A stretch of 64,000 nt of DNA from Caldilineales bacterium (lineage in GTDB: Bacteria > Chloroflexota > Anaerolineae > J102): contig JAGFJG010000053.1 of NCBI GenBank assembly GCA_024102915.1, positions 1 to 64,000 of the forward strand, read 5' to 3'. Shown one piece after another: positions 53,320-62,591 of the stretch (position 1 is its first letter; each line of letters starts with the position of its first letter). The notes under the pieces were generated by a model, which searched no databases, was not told where the DNA came from, and was given only the letters and a program-made list of their open reading frames with translations. The translations under genes and the position numbers were made by a program.

Positions 53320-53452
53320 GCTAAACCGCCGTCACTTTGAGATCGACATCATTGTCTTACAGTTGACGATGGGCGATGGCGAATCATTGGCTTGACACGC
53401 TCAATCGTCCATCGTCGAGTGAAACGACCGGTCTCGGTGTGACTTCAGGTTA
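53320..53452 (+). mobile_element. MITE-like element, copy D
   Basis: 133 bp. The left end GCTAAACCGCCGTCAC and the right end GTGACTTCAGGTTA are terminal inverted repeats, with the inner arms GACGATGGGCGATGG and CCATCGTCGAG. It is oriented like the other copies and lies directly after the hairpin of the SIR2 gene. Confidence 0.7.
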
Positions 53453-53480
53453 CAGGTTAAGAGAAGGCGAGTTACAGCCC

Positions 53481-55799
53481 TCACCTGCGCAGCAGCGGCA
53501 GCCAGGGGCCGCCATTGTTGATCTCGACCCGGGTATCGACGCCCTGCCAACGGCTGGGCGTGCCCGGCCCGCCATCGATGATGATGGTAATGCGGGTCTC
53601 CCCGATCGGCGCTTTCGCCATATCGAGCGAAACCTGCACCTCGTTGGGCGTGAAGCCGTTTTGCGGCGTCAATTTCACCCATTCTAGCGTGTTCAAGCTG
53701 AAGACGTCGCCGTCGGCGCTGTTGAACGTGAAACCGTCAGCAGTTCTGGCGGCGGCATAGTCCTTATCAGCCAGCTTTTGCTGCGTATTCCACCAGTCGC
53801 CTGACAGCACGGCATAGGCATAGAAATGAATGGCATTCTCGCCCGTCACTGCCTGATCAACGTTGACGATGCCAATCGGCGATGGGCCAACCTTGTTGGC
53901 AAGCAAAACCATCTCAGTGGGCGTGACGATCATCCCGGTCGCCTCGATATTCAGCGTCACGGGCACATCGACGGGGCTGCCCTCGATGCTGCCGGCATTG
54001 ACGCGAATGTTTCCGGTGTATTCGCCGGGAGCCAATCCTTGCGGCGCTATCGAGACTTTGACCACGCTATTCGTTTGTCCGCTGGTTTTATCGGTTTTCA
54101 GCCAGGGGACGTTGTTGTTGGTGGTGATGTCGAGTGTGAAGCTCCTGGCGCCGCCGTCGCCGATGTTGCGGATGTTCAAATCCTGCGCCGTTGGGAGCAC
54201 GCCGCCAAAGTTGTATTCAAAGGCCATACTCGATGGGGTGACCTCCAGAATTGGCCCTGTGGGAACGACCGTCAGCGTAACCCGTACTTTTTTCGGGCTT
54301 CCGGCAATGCCGCCGGAGACGGCTGCCACCGTGATGTCCGCCTGATACGTGCCTGGCGCCAAGCCCTGTCCCTGAATGCTGACCGTGTGCGTCTGCGGCG
54401 TCGAGCCTTCGTTGGGGGTGACGCTCATCCAGCCTTCAAGTTCGGTCACAGTATATTGAATGCCGCCGCCGCCGCCCGTATTGAGGACTTCGAAAGTCTG
54501 GTTGGGCGGATTGGCTTCCCCGCGCAACATGCTGAAATTGAGCGACGTGGTGCTGACCGCCAGTTGTGCGGGTTGCAGACCGCTGCCGTCGAAATTGCCG
54601 GTGACGAGCACGACAGGGGCGCGGAACGCCGCCGGGATTGAGGGCCCAAGAGTCGCGTTGACGTCGGGCGTCATAAAGATGGCGTAGCTGTTCGAATTGG
54701 CGATGATCACCTCTGCTTTGCCATCGCCATCGATATCGCCGGTCGCCACCGCCTTCAGATCACGACCCAGGGCCAGACCCGGATTATCCCAGATGGAGGG
54801 GATGGCGTCGCTGCCCCAGTTCATGCCGATCATGGAAATGCCGCTGGGGGTGCCTTCGGGGTCACGGATGAAGAAAGCCTCTTCATCGCCGCTGGCGTTC
54901 ACATCACCCAGGGCGATATCGAAGAAAGGCGGAAAGGCCGTGCGCTGGCCGTTGGGAGCATCGGCAATCGGGTTGGGCGGGGCATACCAGAAGACGAGAA
55001 TCGATGGGAATGTGCCAAGCACATCATCGCGCGTCGTGACCAACTCTGCCATATCACCGCCGTTATTTGGATTGACATTGCCGACAGCGAGGTCAATCCA
55101 CGGGAAGGTGTATGACTTGTCGGCGACCGTTCCCCAATTCAGGTTATCAGGAGTGCGACTGATGATCTTGATGCGATAGTCCAACTGGCTGGGAGGTGTG
55201 CCGTTTCGTACCATGACAAGTTCATCGCCGGCCAGATCGTTGTATGGGCCTGTGCCCAGCCTTAGCCAGGGCACGCCGTAGAGTTCATCATAGACCAGGG
55301 TCCAGACTGTGCCCGCGTCATTGCCATCATAAATCTGGACGCTGTACGCACTGTTGCTGCGATTGTCGGTGCGTTGCAGCACGATCTCGTCTCGTCCGCC
55401 ATCGCCGGGAATAATGTCGCCGGCAGTGGCCAGGGTATAGACGAAACCGCTGGGGATGGTCTGCAGGAAGGAGGGAGCCGTCGCTCCGCCCGGCGCCGTC
55501 GGATTCCACAACCGGGCGGTGTTCCCGCCAATCGACACTATCTCATCGATGCCATCGGCGTTGACATCGGTCACGATCATGCTTGTCCAGCCGCCAACGG
55601 AACTCGTCCAGGTGAATGGCTGCTGGCCCGCTGGGGGCGAAGGGTCTCGCACCTGAATGAAACTGCTGATGTCGATATAGGCGATTTCGTCGTCGGGGAT
55701 TCCACTCTGCGCCTGGGAATCAGGGCTTGTCATCCCCGGCATTGCCAATACGGCCGCCAGGATGAGTGTGATAATCAGAAAAACATTTGTTGCACGCAT
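53481..55799 (-). CDS. Secreted protein with FG-GAP-type and BACON-type repeats
   Basis: 772 residues with a signal peptide (about 1-30, ending SQAQ). The first half contains FG-GAP/VCBS-like repeats with Asp-rich calcium loops (DVNADGIDEIV, GDGGRDEIVL, DVNASGDEEAFFI, DIDGDGKAEVIIAN), expected to form a beta propeller. The second half holds three Ig-like BACON modules, each with LAPGTY/LAPGEY and PEVTP-type signatures (GQGLAPGTYQADITV; PQGLAPGEYTGNIRVN). Such proteins bind carbohydrates or mucins on the cell surface. AAGGAG lies 12 bases before the ATG. Confidence 0.82.
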   Translation of the reverse strand: MRATNVFLIITLILAAVLAMPGMTSPDSQAQSGIPDDEIAYIDISSFIQVRDPSPPAGQQPFTWTSSVGGWTSMIVTDVNADGIDEIVSIGGNTARLWNPTAPGGATAPSFLQTIPSGFVYTLATAGDIIPGDGGRDEIVLQRTDNRSNSAYSVQIYDGNDAGTVWTLVYDELYGVPWLRLGTGPYNDLAGDELVMVRNGTPPSQLDYRIKIISRTPDNLNWGTVADKSYTFPWIDLAVGNVNPNNGGDMAELVTTRDDVLGTFPSILVFWYAPPNPIADAPNGQRTAFPPFFDIALGDVNASGDEEAFFIRDPEGTPSGISMIGMNWGSDAIPSIWDNPGLALGRDLKAVATGDIDGDGKAEVIIANSNSYAIFMTPDVNATLGPSIPAAFRAPVVLVTGNFDGSGLQPAQLAVSTTSLNFSMLRGEANPPNQTFEVLNTGGGGGIQYTVTELEGWMSVTPNEGSTPQTHTVSIQGQGLAPGTYQADITVAAVSGGIAGSPKKVRVTLTVVPTGPILEVTPSSMAFEYNFGGVLPTAQDLNIRNIGDGGARSFTLDITTNNNVPWLKTDKTSGQTNSVVKVSIAPQGLAPGEYTGNIRVNAGSIEGSPVDVPVTLNIEATGMIVTPTEMVLLANKVGPSPIGIVNVDQAVTGENAIHFYAYAVLSGDWWNTQQKLADKDYAAARTADGFTFNSADGDVFSLNTLEWVKLTPQNGFTPNEVQVSLDMAKAPIGETRITIIIDGGPGTPSRWQGVDTRVEINNGGPWLPLLRR

Positions 55800-55919
55800 G
55801 GCGTTTGTTTGCTCCTTACGAAAAGAGTAGCTGAAACTCGATGGGAATGGATTGCCTGTGATGCGCTCTGCCTTCCGGTGCGCTCGCCCATGACTCTCCT
55901 GAGATTCGGCAAGCGAGAA

Positions 55920-56909
55920 TTATAGCATCTGGGGTTGGAGAGGAGAAGGTTTGTTGGGTTCGAGCAGCACCTTGATCACGCCAGATTGGGCGGCGGATTC
56001 TAGCGCTGCGACCGCCTGATTGAGAGGGAATCGGCTTGAGATCAGCGGTTTGGGATCGATCTTGCCAGCAGCAAGCGCCACAATCGCCTCGGCGAATGGG
56101 CCGCATCTGGAACCGATCAGCCGCAGTTCGTTCACGACGATGATTGAGGCGTCAATTTGGGTTCGTTCTATGCCGGTGCTCTTGAGGATGATGGTCGCCC
56201 GCGGCGCTGCCATGTCGATGACTTCGGGCAGAATGTGGGGAAGGCCGGTGGCCTCGATCAATACATCGAAACGCCGGGCGGCTTCGACGTGCGTCGTCGT
56301 TTGGATGCCTGCCGCATTGGCGATATCAAGCTTGTTTTGATGACGTCCGATCAGCAGTGGATCGTACCCCTCCGCCCGTAAAACGAGGGCAATCAATAAA
56401 CCCAACCGACCGTCTCCGAGAATGGCGATGCGGTCGCCGGACGATTTCGGCATTTCACGCAGCACAGCGTAGGCGGCGGCAAGCGGTTCCGTGAACACTG
56501 CCTCTGCATCGGAAATTTCATCCGGGAGCCGGTGCAGGTTGGCGACGGGACTGAGGAAATACTCGGCGAACACGCCGTCCCAATCGCGAATGCCCAACAC
56601 GCGACGGGTCTGGCAGTGCGTGACATGTCCGGCGCGACAGCTATCGCAAACGCCGCAGGTTGTATTGATCTCGCCCACCACTCTGCACCCCACCCATTCC
56701 GGATAACCGGGCGCTGCCACCACTTCCGCCACATATTCATGGCCCAACACGCCGCGATAACCGCCTTTGTAGCCGGCAACCAGGGCCAAGTCTGTGCCGC
56801 AAATGCCGACGAGGCGCGGCGCCAGCAGCGCTTCGCCGGGGCCGGGAATCGGCGTGGGTAGATTGTCGATCAGCTCTGGGCCGTGGTCTGTCAGCACGAG
56901 GGCTTGCAT
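55920..56909 (-). CDS. Zinc-dependent medium-chain alcohol dehydrogenase
   Basis: 329 residues. Catalytic zinc ligands are in VGICGTDLALV (Cys) and LGHEYV (His-Glu); the structural zinc loop is TTCGVCDSCRAGHVTHC (four Cys). The Rossmann motif is ILGDGRLGLLIALV. The domain order is typical of polyol/threonine-dehydrogenase relatives; the substrate is unknown. The ATG at 56909 is chosen because the longer frame runs back across the hairpin and into secF; a second ATG is at 56915. It follows secF at a distance of about 60 bases, separated by a hairpin. Confidence 0.88.
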   Translation of the reverse strand: MQALVLTDHGPELIDNLPTPIPGPGEALLAPRLVGICGTDLALVAGYKGGYRGVLGHEYVAEVVAAPGYPEWVGCRVVGEINTTCGVCDSCRAGHVTHCQTRRVLGIRDWDGVFAEYFLSPVANLHRLPDEISDAEAVFTEPLAAAYAVLREMPKSSGDRIAILGDGRLGLLIALVLRAEGYDPLLIGRHQNKLDIANAAGIQTTTHVEAARRFDVLIEATGLPHILPEVIDMAAPRATIILKSTGIERTQIDASIIVVNELRLIGSRCGPFAEAIVALAAGKIDPKPLISSRFPLNQAVAALESAAQSGVIKVLLEPNKPSPLQPQML

Positions 56910-56929
56910 ACGCATTCTTATGGCGCGCA

Positions 56930-56952
56930 GAACCGGGCGCGAGGCCCGGTTC
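56930..56952 (-). terminator. Hairpin between secF and the alcohol dehydrogenase gene
   Basis: A perfect 9-bp stem (GAACCGGGC / GCCCGGTTC) with a 5-base loop, 19 bases after the secF stop. There is no T-run; it may act as a terminator or an RNA-stabilising end. Confidence 0.5.
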
Positions 56953-56970
56953 CAATGAAGAGTGGTCTGA

Positions 56971-57921
56971 TTAAGCGGATGCGGTTGATGTTTTGCGTCC
57001 GGTGCGAGGAGCCAGCCAGCGGAAGAAGCCCTCGCGGTACTCCCACGAAACCAGGATCGGGGAGGCAATAAAGATCGACGAGTACGTACCGCTGAGCAGG
57101 CCGACTAGCATGGTGGCGATAAAGGGTTTGATGGTGACGCCGCCAAACAGAAGCAGAGCGATCATGACGAACATGGCGTTGATCTGGGTGGCGATCGACC
57201 GTTGCATGGTTTCCAGCAGGGAGCGGTTGACGATCACTTCGTAAGTCTCGCCACGATGGCGGCGGCTGTTCTCACGGATGCGGTCGAAGACGACGATGGT
57301 GTCCTGCACGGAGAAGCCGATGATGGTGAGCAACGCAGTCAGGAACAACGCATCCACTTCCCAGCCTGCGATCCAACCCATGATGGAATAGACGCCAATC
57401 GTCAAGAGGACGTCATGGATCATGGCGAGGATAGCGGCGGTTCCATAGCGCACCGGATGCGGCACGTTCCGAAAAGCCCAGGTGATAAAGGCGAGGATCA
57501 CCAACGAAGTCAGGGCGACGGCAATCACCGCCGTGCGGGTGACTTCAGCGCCGATGGTGGGGCCAACCGAGCGGAAAAGCAGTTCTTCAGGCGCCTCGCC
57601 AAAGGCTGTCGTCATGGCTGTGATCAGGGCCACTTTCTGATCCGGGGTGATCTCGTCAGTGCGAATGGCCAGCGTGTTGGCATCGCCGATCGTGTTCACA
57701 TTGGCGCTGGAACCATTTTCGTTGAAGATACGCACGATTTCGCCGGGAGGGACTTCCTGGGCGAATTGCACTTCCCACAAAGTGCCGCCGGTGAAGTCGA
57801 TCGAGAAACGCAGGGGCGCGCCGGTAGTCACCCACGTCATGATGATGGAGATCAAGCCCGGTATGATGATCAGGCTTGAGAAGAGATAGTACCAGCGACG
57901 GTTTTGAATGAGTTTTAGCAT
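56971..57921 (-). CDS. secF: Protein translocase subunit SecF
   Basis: 316 residues, six membrane helices. It has the periplasmic-side signature IDFTGGTLWEVQF and the TM motifs ALLTIIGFSVQDTIVVFDRIREN and SLLETMQRSIATQINAMF. It works with SecD to pull exported proteins through SecYEG using the proton or sodium gradient. It starts 39 bases downstream of secD's stop in the same operon. GGAAT precedes the ATG. Confidence 0.97.
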   Translation of the reverse strand: MLKLIQNRRWYYLFSSLIIIPGLISIIMTWVTTGAPLRFSIDFTGGTLWEVQFAQEVPPGEIVRIFNENGSSANVNTIGDANTLAIRTDEITPDQKVALITAMTTAFGEAPEELLFRSVGPTIGAEVTRTAVIAVALTSLVILAFITWAFRNVPHPVRYGTAAILAMIHDVLLTIGVYSIMGWIAGWEVDALFLTALLTIIGFSVQDTIVVFDRIRENSRRHRGETYEVIVNRSLLETMQRSIATQINAMFVMIALLLFGGVTIKPFIATMLVGLLSGTYSSIFIASPILVSWEYREGFFRWLAPRTGRKTSTASA

Positions 57922-57960
57922 AGGATTCCAGCCAATCGAAGACGTATAGATTTGCGCGGT

Positions 57961-59307
57961 TTATGCGCCGAAAAGGCCAAGGTGGCGGCTGAGACGTTCG
58001 CCGAAGAGTGCAACCACGAGGTGAAGGAAGGTGCGCGTGACGATCATGGCCGTGAACATCGAAACCAGGACGCCGATGCCCAGTGTGATGGCAAAGCCCT
58101 GGACGATGGATGCGCCAAAGTTGGAGCCGAAGTAGTAGAGGATCACGCAGGCGATCAGGGTGGAGAGGTTGGAGTCCAGAATCGACGTCCACGCCCGCGA
58201 GAAGCCCGCATCCACTGCATTCGGCAACGATCGACCGCCGCGCAATTCTTCTTTCATGCGCTCGAATACCAGGATGTTGGCATCGACTGCCATGCCGGTG
58301 GAGAGCAGGAAACCGGCGATGCCGGGGAGGGTGAGCACGACAGGCAGGAGTTTGTAGATTGCTATGTTGTAGACCGCATAGCATAGCAGCGCCAGATCGG
58401 CCAACAGCCCGGACAATCGATAATAGACCAGCATGAAAAGCAGCACGATCGACAGACCGATGATACCGGCCACCAGACTCGACCGCACAGAATCCTCACC
58501 CAGGCTGGGGCCAACCGTGCGCACATCGACCACTTTTAACGGCACAGGCAGGGCGCCATAGCGCATCTGAATCGCCAGATTCTGCGCTTCGTCCAGCGTA
58601 AACTGGCCTTCGATAATGCCGCTGCCGGGGATGGCGGAGTTGATGCGAGGCGCTGACAAGACCGTTTTGTCCAGGACGATGCCCAGGAAGTCGCCAATGT
58701 GTGCGCTTGTGTATTGCTCGAAGATGTCCGCACCCGAAGGTTTGAATTCGAAGGCAATGTAGATAGCCTGCGTGTTAGAATCACGAGTCACATCCACGGT
58801 ATCAAGGGTATCGCCGGTGAGCACGGTTTTGTAAACGATTGTGTCAGTTGTCACGCCCGTGGTATCAAGGTCTGTCACGATCGTCGTACCGGCGGGCACA
58901 GGATTCTGCCCCATTTCGACGAATTCCAACTGGCCGGTCCCTCGCAACGCCTGGATAGCAGCATCGGGGTCCTCCACACCGGGCAGGGCCACGATGATAC
59001 GATCTCCGCTGGTTTGCACCAACGGTTCGGCCACGCCCAGACCATTAACACGGCGCTCGATGATCACCCTGGCTGTGTCGATGTCATCGGCAGTGGCGCT
59101 GCGCTCGGCGGGCAGGTCCGCTTCCAGCACCACCTGCGTCCCGCCCTGCAGATCCAGGCCCAAACGCAAGGTCAGGGCATTGATGGCATCCTGATGCCGG
59201 GCCACCAGACTGGTGTACCAGGTGGGGTGGACAATGGGCAGCGCTACCGAAATGGCGAAAGCGGTGAGCAGGAGTATGAGAATAAAGGCAATGATATCTC
59301 TGCGCAT
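57961..59307 (-). CDS. secD: Protein translocase subunit SecD
   Basis: 448 residues. An N-terminal helix (RRDIIAFILILLLTAFAIS) is followed by the LGLDLQGGTQVVLEADLP signature, an extracytoplasmic P1-type region and the C-terminal five-helix block with GFLLSTGMAVDANILVFERMKEELR and DSNLSTLIACVILYYFG. The ATG at 59307 fits the family start; the longer upstream frame is not hydrophobic. It is first of the secD-secF pair. Confidence 0.97.
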   Translation of the reverse strand: MRRDIIAFILILLLTAFAISVALPIVHPTWYTSLVARHQDAINALTLRLGLDLQGGTQVVLEADLPAERSATADDIDTARVIIERRVNGLGVAEPLVQTSGDRIIVALPGVEDPDAAIQALRGTGQLEFVEMGQNPVPAGTTIVTDLDTTGVTTDTIVYKTVLTGDTLDTVDVTRDSNTQAIYIAFEFKPSGADIFEQYTSAHIGDFLGIVLDKTVLSAPRINSAIPGSGIIEGQFTLDEAQNLAIQMRYGALPVPLKVVDVRTVGPSLGEDSVRSSLVAGIIGLSIVLLFMLVYYRLSGLLADLALLCYAVYNIAIYKLLPVVLTLPGIAGFLLSTGMAVDANILVFERMKEELRGGRSLPNAVDAGFSRAWTSILDSNLSTLIACVILYYFGSNFGASIVQGFAITLGIGVLVSMFTAMIVTRTFLHLVVALFGERLSRHLGLFGA

Positions 59308-59507
59308 AAAGATTTCCGGGTTTATTGGGAAGAAGTTGTCATGCGAAATGGATCGGGTCGCATGGTCGCAAACCTGACGATTATAGGGGGGGCGAGAAAG
59401 GCATGTCAAATCCCTTTGCAGTTTTACACGGCGTGCACTTTTGGTAGCAACCGGGGCGGCGGGTACAATGACATCCATTCATCCCCCAGGATTTGGGAGT
59501 CGTTTTT

Positions 59508-61208
59508 ATGCTCGATTGGTTTGGCTTGCTCACAGGCGCTTTGTGGATAAGTGGTTTGTCTTTGTTGTTGGCGATATTCAGCTTCGCCATGTACCGCGCT
59601 CGCGTAAGTCAGGTAAGACTGCGAGATGTGCTGGGAGCGCCCAACATGCTGGCTCTAGCGCTGACGGGGCTGGCGCTCTTTTCGTTTGGGCAGGCGTTGA
59701 GCACACTCTCACGATGGTGGGAAGCGGCGCTGTGGTTATTGTTGGCCCTGATGTTCACCTATCAGGCCTGGGAACAGAGAAAGCGCGTATTTGGTGAGGA
59801 AGTCGCTTCGCGCGGCAAGTCCCCGATCAGTCAGGATTTGCCTCTGATCGTCGGCCTCTTCGCCCTGGCGTTAGTGCTGGCGACACTGTACGGGCTGGTG
59901 ATTCGTCCCTGGATGCAACCGGACGAGCCCCGTCATTATGAGGTCGCCATGCATGTGGCGAGATTGGGTAAACCGATCACGACCGGCGCCGATCGTGTCC
60001 CCGACTGGGAGCGCGAGATCATTGCATCGATGGAGGCCGAGAGTTTCTGGTGGTATGGATTCTCGCTTGTGGGCTGGGACCCGGCCAATCTGCCACAATC
60101 CTTTGGCGAAGTGTGGGGGCCGATGTATTCGACCGCTTTTTTCCAACCGCCGCTTTACTACACCCTGGCCGGGGCATTGTTATCCCAATTCCCCGATACG
60201 ATGCCCTTGGCTGCGAGTGTGACGTGGTTGCGCCTTGTGGGAATTGTGCTGCTCCTGTTCAGCCTGGCGGGGATTTATATGTGCGCTCTCGAACTGTTTC
60301 CGAATACGTCGCGACTGGCACTAGGCGTTTTGGCCCTGGCGGCTCTATGGCCTTCGCATCTGGCTGCCAGCGCTGCCGTCAACAACGACGCCCTGGTGGA
60401 AGTATTCACCGTTTGGGCTTTGTACTTTGGCATTCGCATCCTCCGCCGCGGCCCTGACCTCACAACGATTTCGGGGATGATTGCCGTCACTTTGTTGGCG
60501 ATCACCAGTAAGAGAACCGGCTTGATTGCGCTGGCGATCGTCGCCCTATCCTTGGGCCTATGGGGTTTTGGCTATCTGCGCAGCCGGCCGCGCGGTCGCT
60601 CCCGTTGGGTGGGCGTTCTGATCCTGATTGCAGCGATCGTTCTGGTCGCACTGCTGGGCTATGTGGCTGTTCGTTCTGGTCGCTTAGGCTTGCCAAAGAC
60701 GATGCTCGATGACCTGAGCACGGGCGTCTATTGGCAGAGTCTGGCTCACGCGCCTTACGGCGGCTTCGCCGCTGCCATCCTAAAAACTGCCATTGGCTGG
60801 TTCGGCTGGATGAAAGTCGGCACGCCCATCGCCTTCGTCTGGGTGGGCGGTATCCTGCTGGCTCTGAGCCTCCTGGGGATGGTGCTGGGGCCGCATCGCA
60901 GCATCATGCGTAATCTGGCGCCGTGGCAAAAGCGAGCGCTGGTTTTATTCCTGTTCCTTTTCCTGGCCCAGCTTTTCCTGATCGCAGGCAAAGAATTGAT
61001 CTACGGCACATGGCGGGACGGATCATTACCGCAGGCCAGATATCTCTATCCCATTTTCCCGGCGCTGGCCATACCGATTGTGTTGGGATTACGGTGTTGG
61101 ATACCCGACCGTTTCCGGGCGGTGGCGCTGCCTGCTGGAATCCTGTTGCTGCTTGGCTACAATGTCTACATCCTGGCTTTCGTGCTCTACCCCTTCTTCT
61201 GGCTTTAG
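59508..61208 (+). CDS. Polytopic membrane protein, probable GT-C-fold glycosyltransferase (DUF2142-like)
   Basis: 566 residues with about 12-13 membrane helices. The first large extracytoplasmic loop starts WMQPDEPRHYEVA, with the acidic DEPRH motif that GT-C enzymes use to bind a metal or lipid-phosphate sugar; the loop continues to QPPLYYTLAGALL. A second conserved signature is RLVGIVLLL...SHLAASAAVNNDALVEVFTVW. It probably transfers a sugar from a polyprenyl-phosphate donor outside the cell. GGGAG lies 8 bases before the ATG at 59508. First gene of a plus-strand surface-glycan cluster. Confidence 0.82.
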   Translation: MLDWFGLLTGALWISGLSLLLAIFSFAMYRARVSQVRLRDVLGAPNMLALALTGLALFSFGQALSTLSRWWEAALWLLLALMFTYQAWEQRKRVFGEEVASRGKSPISQDLPLIVGLFALALVLATLYGLVIRPWMQPDEPRHYEVAMHVARLGKPITTGADRVPDWEREIIASMEAESFWWYGFSLVGWDPANLPQSFGEVWGPMYSTAFFQPPLYYTLAGALLSQFPDTMPLAASVTWLRLVGIVLLLFSLAGIYMCALELFPNTSRLALGVLALAALWPSHLAASAAVNNDALVEVFTVWALYFGIRILRRGPDLTTISGMIAVTLLAITSKRTGLIALAIVALSLGLWGFGYLRSRPRGRSRWVGVLILIAAIVLVALLGYVAVRSGRLGLPKTMLDDLSTGVYWQSLAHAPYGGFAAAILKTAIGWFGWMKVGTPIAFVWVGGILLALSLLGMVLGPHRSIMRNLAPWQKRALVLFLFLFLAQLFLIAGKELIYGTWRDGSLPQARYLYPIFPALAIPIVLGLRCWIPDRFRAVALPAGILLLLGYNVYILAFVLYPFFWL

Positions 61209-61223
61209 GGCGAGGATGCTGCC

Positions 61224-62591
61224 TTGGGTTTCTCCCCTGCCCGCCTCCTGACGTTGCTCATACTCCCGATCTCCCTCCTGGCGATGCTGCTGCTTCTGGT
61301 TTGGGACGAATCTGGGGAGGGGGTCGGCGATTTCGGCAAGCCGGTGTTTCAGTCTGAACCGGGAGATTTGGACGCCAACAATATCGGCGTTTATCTTTAT
61401 CCTGAAGATGACATCATCAGCCCCGCCGCATCCATCATGGGACGGGCGGGCGCAAAATGGACGAGAACCTGGATCAATTGGCACCTGATCGAACCGCAAC
61501 TCACCGATCCGCCGACCTACGATTGGGAAGCGACCGACAGAATGCTGCTCTCCGCTCGCCAGGCCGGGCTCGATCCGATATTTTTGTTGGGCGGCAATGC
61601 CGGATGGGCTTCGGATAGCTTTTGCGGCCCGATCTTCCCGGAATATGAGGACGAGTTTCAGCGATTCCTGCGCGATGCCGTGGCCCGATACAGCGCCCCT
61701 CCCTATAACGTGCGGTTGTGGGAAATCTACAACGAGCCGGATAGCGTGTTCGGTCCGCAAGGGTATTGTTTTGGCACGAGAGGCGAACTTTATCCGCAAA
61801 GCCTAAAACTCGCCTACGAGGCGATCAAGCGGGCGGACCCGGCGGTTATCGTCCTGTTCGGCGGCATTTCATACGACTTTTTTACCAACGAAGGCGGGCG
61901 ATTTGACCCGGATTTCCTGGACGCTGCCCTGGCGAATGGCGCTGGCCCCTTTTTCGACGTTCTTGCTTTCCATTACTATCCGGCATTCGAGGAGCGGTGG
62001 AATGCATTCGGGCCGGGCGTGGCGGGCAAAGCTGAATATTTGAGGCAGGAGTTGGCGCGGTATAGGCTGGAAAAGCCACTGGCTTTGACGGAGATCGGGC
62101 GACCCACGCGCGGGCCGGATTCGGATGGGCTGGTTTATGACGAGATCAGTACGGCCCGGTTTGTTGCGCCAGCCCTCTCGCTCGCCCGCATGGCGAAAAT
62201 CTCACCGATCATCTGGTTCACCTCCGTCGATAAGCCTGCCGAGCCGTATGATTACGGATTGCTCGACTCCGACTATCAGCCGGAGCCTTCCTATTTTGCG
62301 TTCCGGTCGGTAAATCAGGCTTTGCAGGGCGGGCGATACATGGGTCAAATCCCCGTTGCGGGCGAGGGGTTCGCTCTAGGTTTCGATCACGGCGATCGTG
62401 TCGCCTATGTCGCCTGGGCTGATGCCAGTGAAACAGAGCTGGAACTCGCCGCCGAACGACTTCGGCTCGTCAAGATCGATGGCCAGCAGCGCCTGGTGCT
62501 GGATGGCGACTCGGACGATCTGGATGGAACGGCGAATGGGCGAATACGTTTGCGCCTCACCATCGATCCAGTTATTCTGTGGCTATCTTGA
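61224..62591 (+). CDS. Glycoside hydrolase-like protein, clan GH-A
   Basis: 455 residues. An N-terminal hydrophobic anchor (about 8-30) is followed by a TIM-barrel: WTRTWINWHLIEPQ, FLLGGNAGWASD, LWEIYNEPD (acid/base Glu) and ALTEIGRPTRGPD (nucleophile Glu). The layout resembles GH39/GH5-type enzymes; the natural glycan is unknown. The start is TTG with GAGGA 7 bases upstream, 15 bases after the stop of the previous gene. A second, related gene starts at 63731. Confidence 0.82.
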   Translation: MGFSPARLLTLLILPISLLAMLLLLVWDESGEGVGDFGKPVFQSEPGDLDANNIGVYLYPEDDIISPAASIMGRAGAKWTRTWINWHLIEPQLTDPPTYDWEATDRMLLSARQAGLDPIFLLGGNAGWASDSFCGPIFPEYEDEFQRFLRDAVARYSAPPYNVRLWEIYNEPDSVFGPQGYCFGTRGELYPQSLKLAYEAIKRADPAVIVLFGGISYDFFTNEGGRFDPDFLDAALANGAGPFFDVLAFHYYPAFEERWNAFGPGVAGKAEYLRQELARYRLEKPLALTEIGRPTRGPDSDGLVYDEISTARFVAPALSLARMAKISPIIWFTSVDKPAEPYDYGLLDSDYQPEPSYFAFRSVNQALQGGRYMGQIPVAGEGFALGFDHGDRVAYVAWADASETELELAAERLRLVKIDGQQRLVLDGDSDDLDGTANGRIRLRLTIDPVILWLS

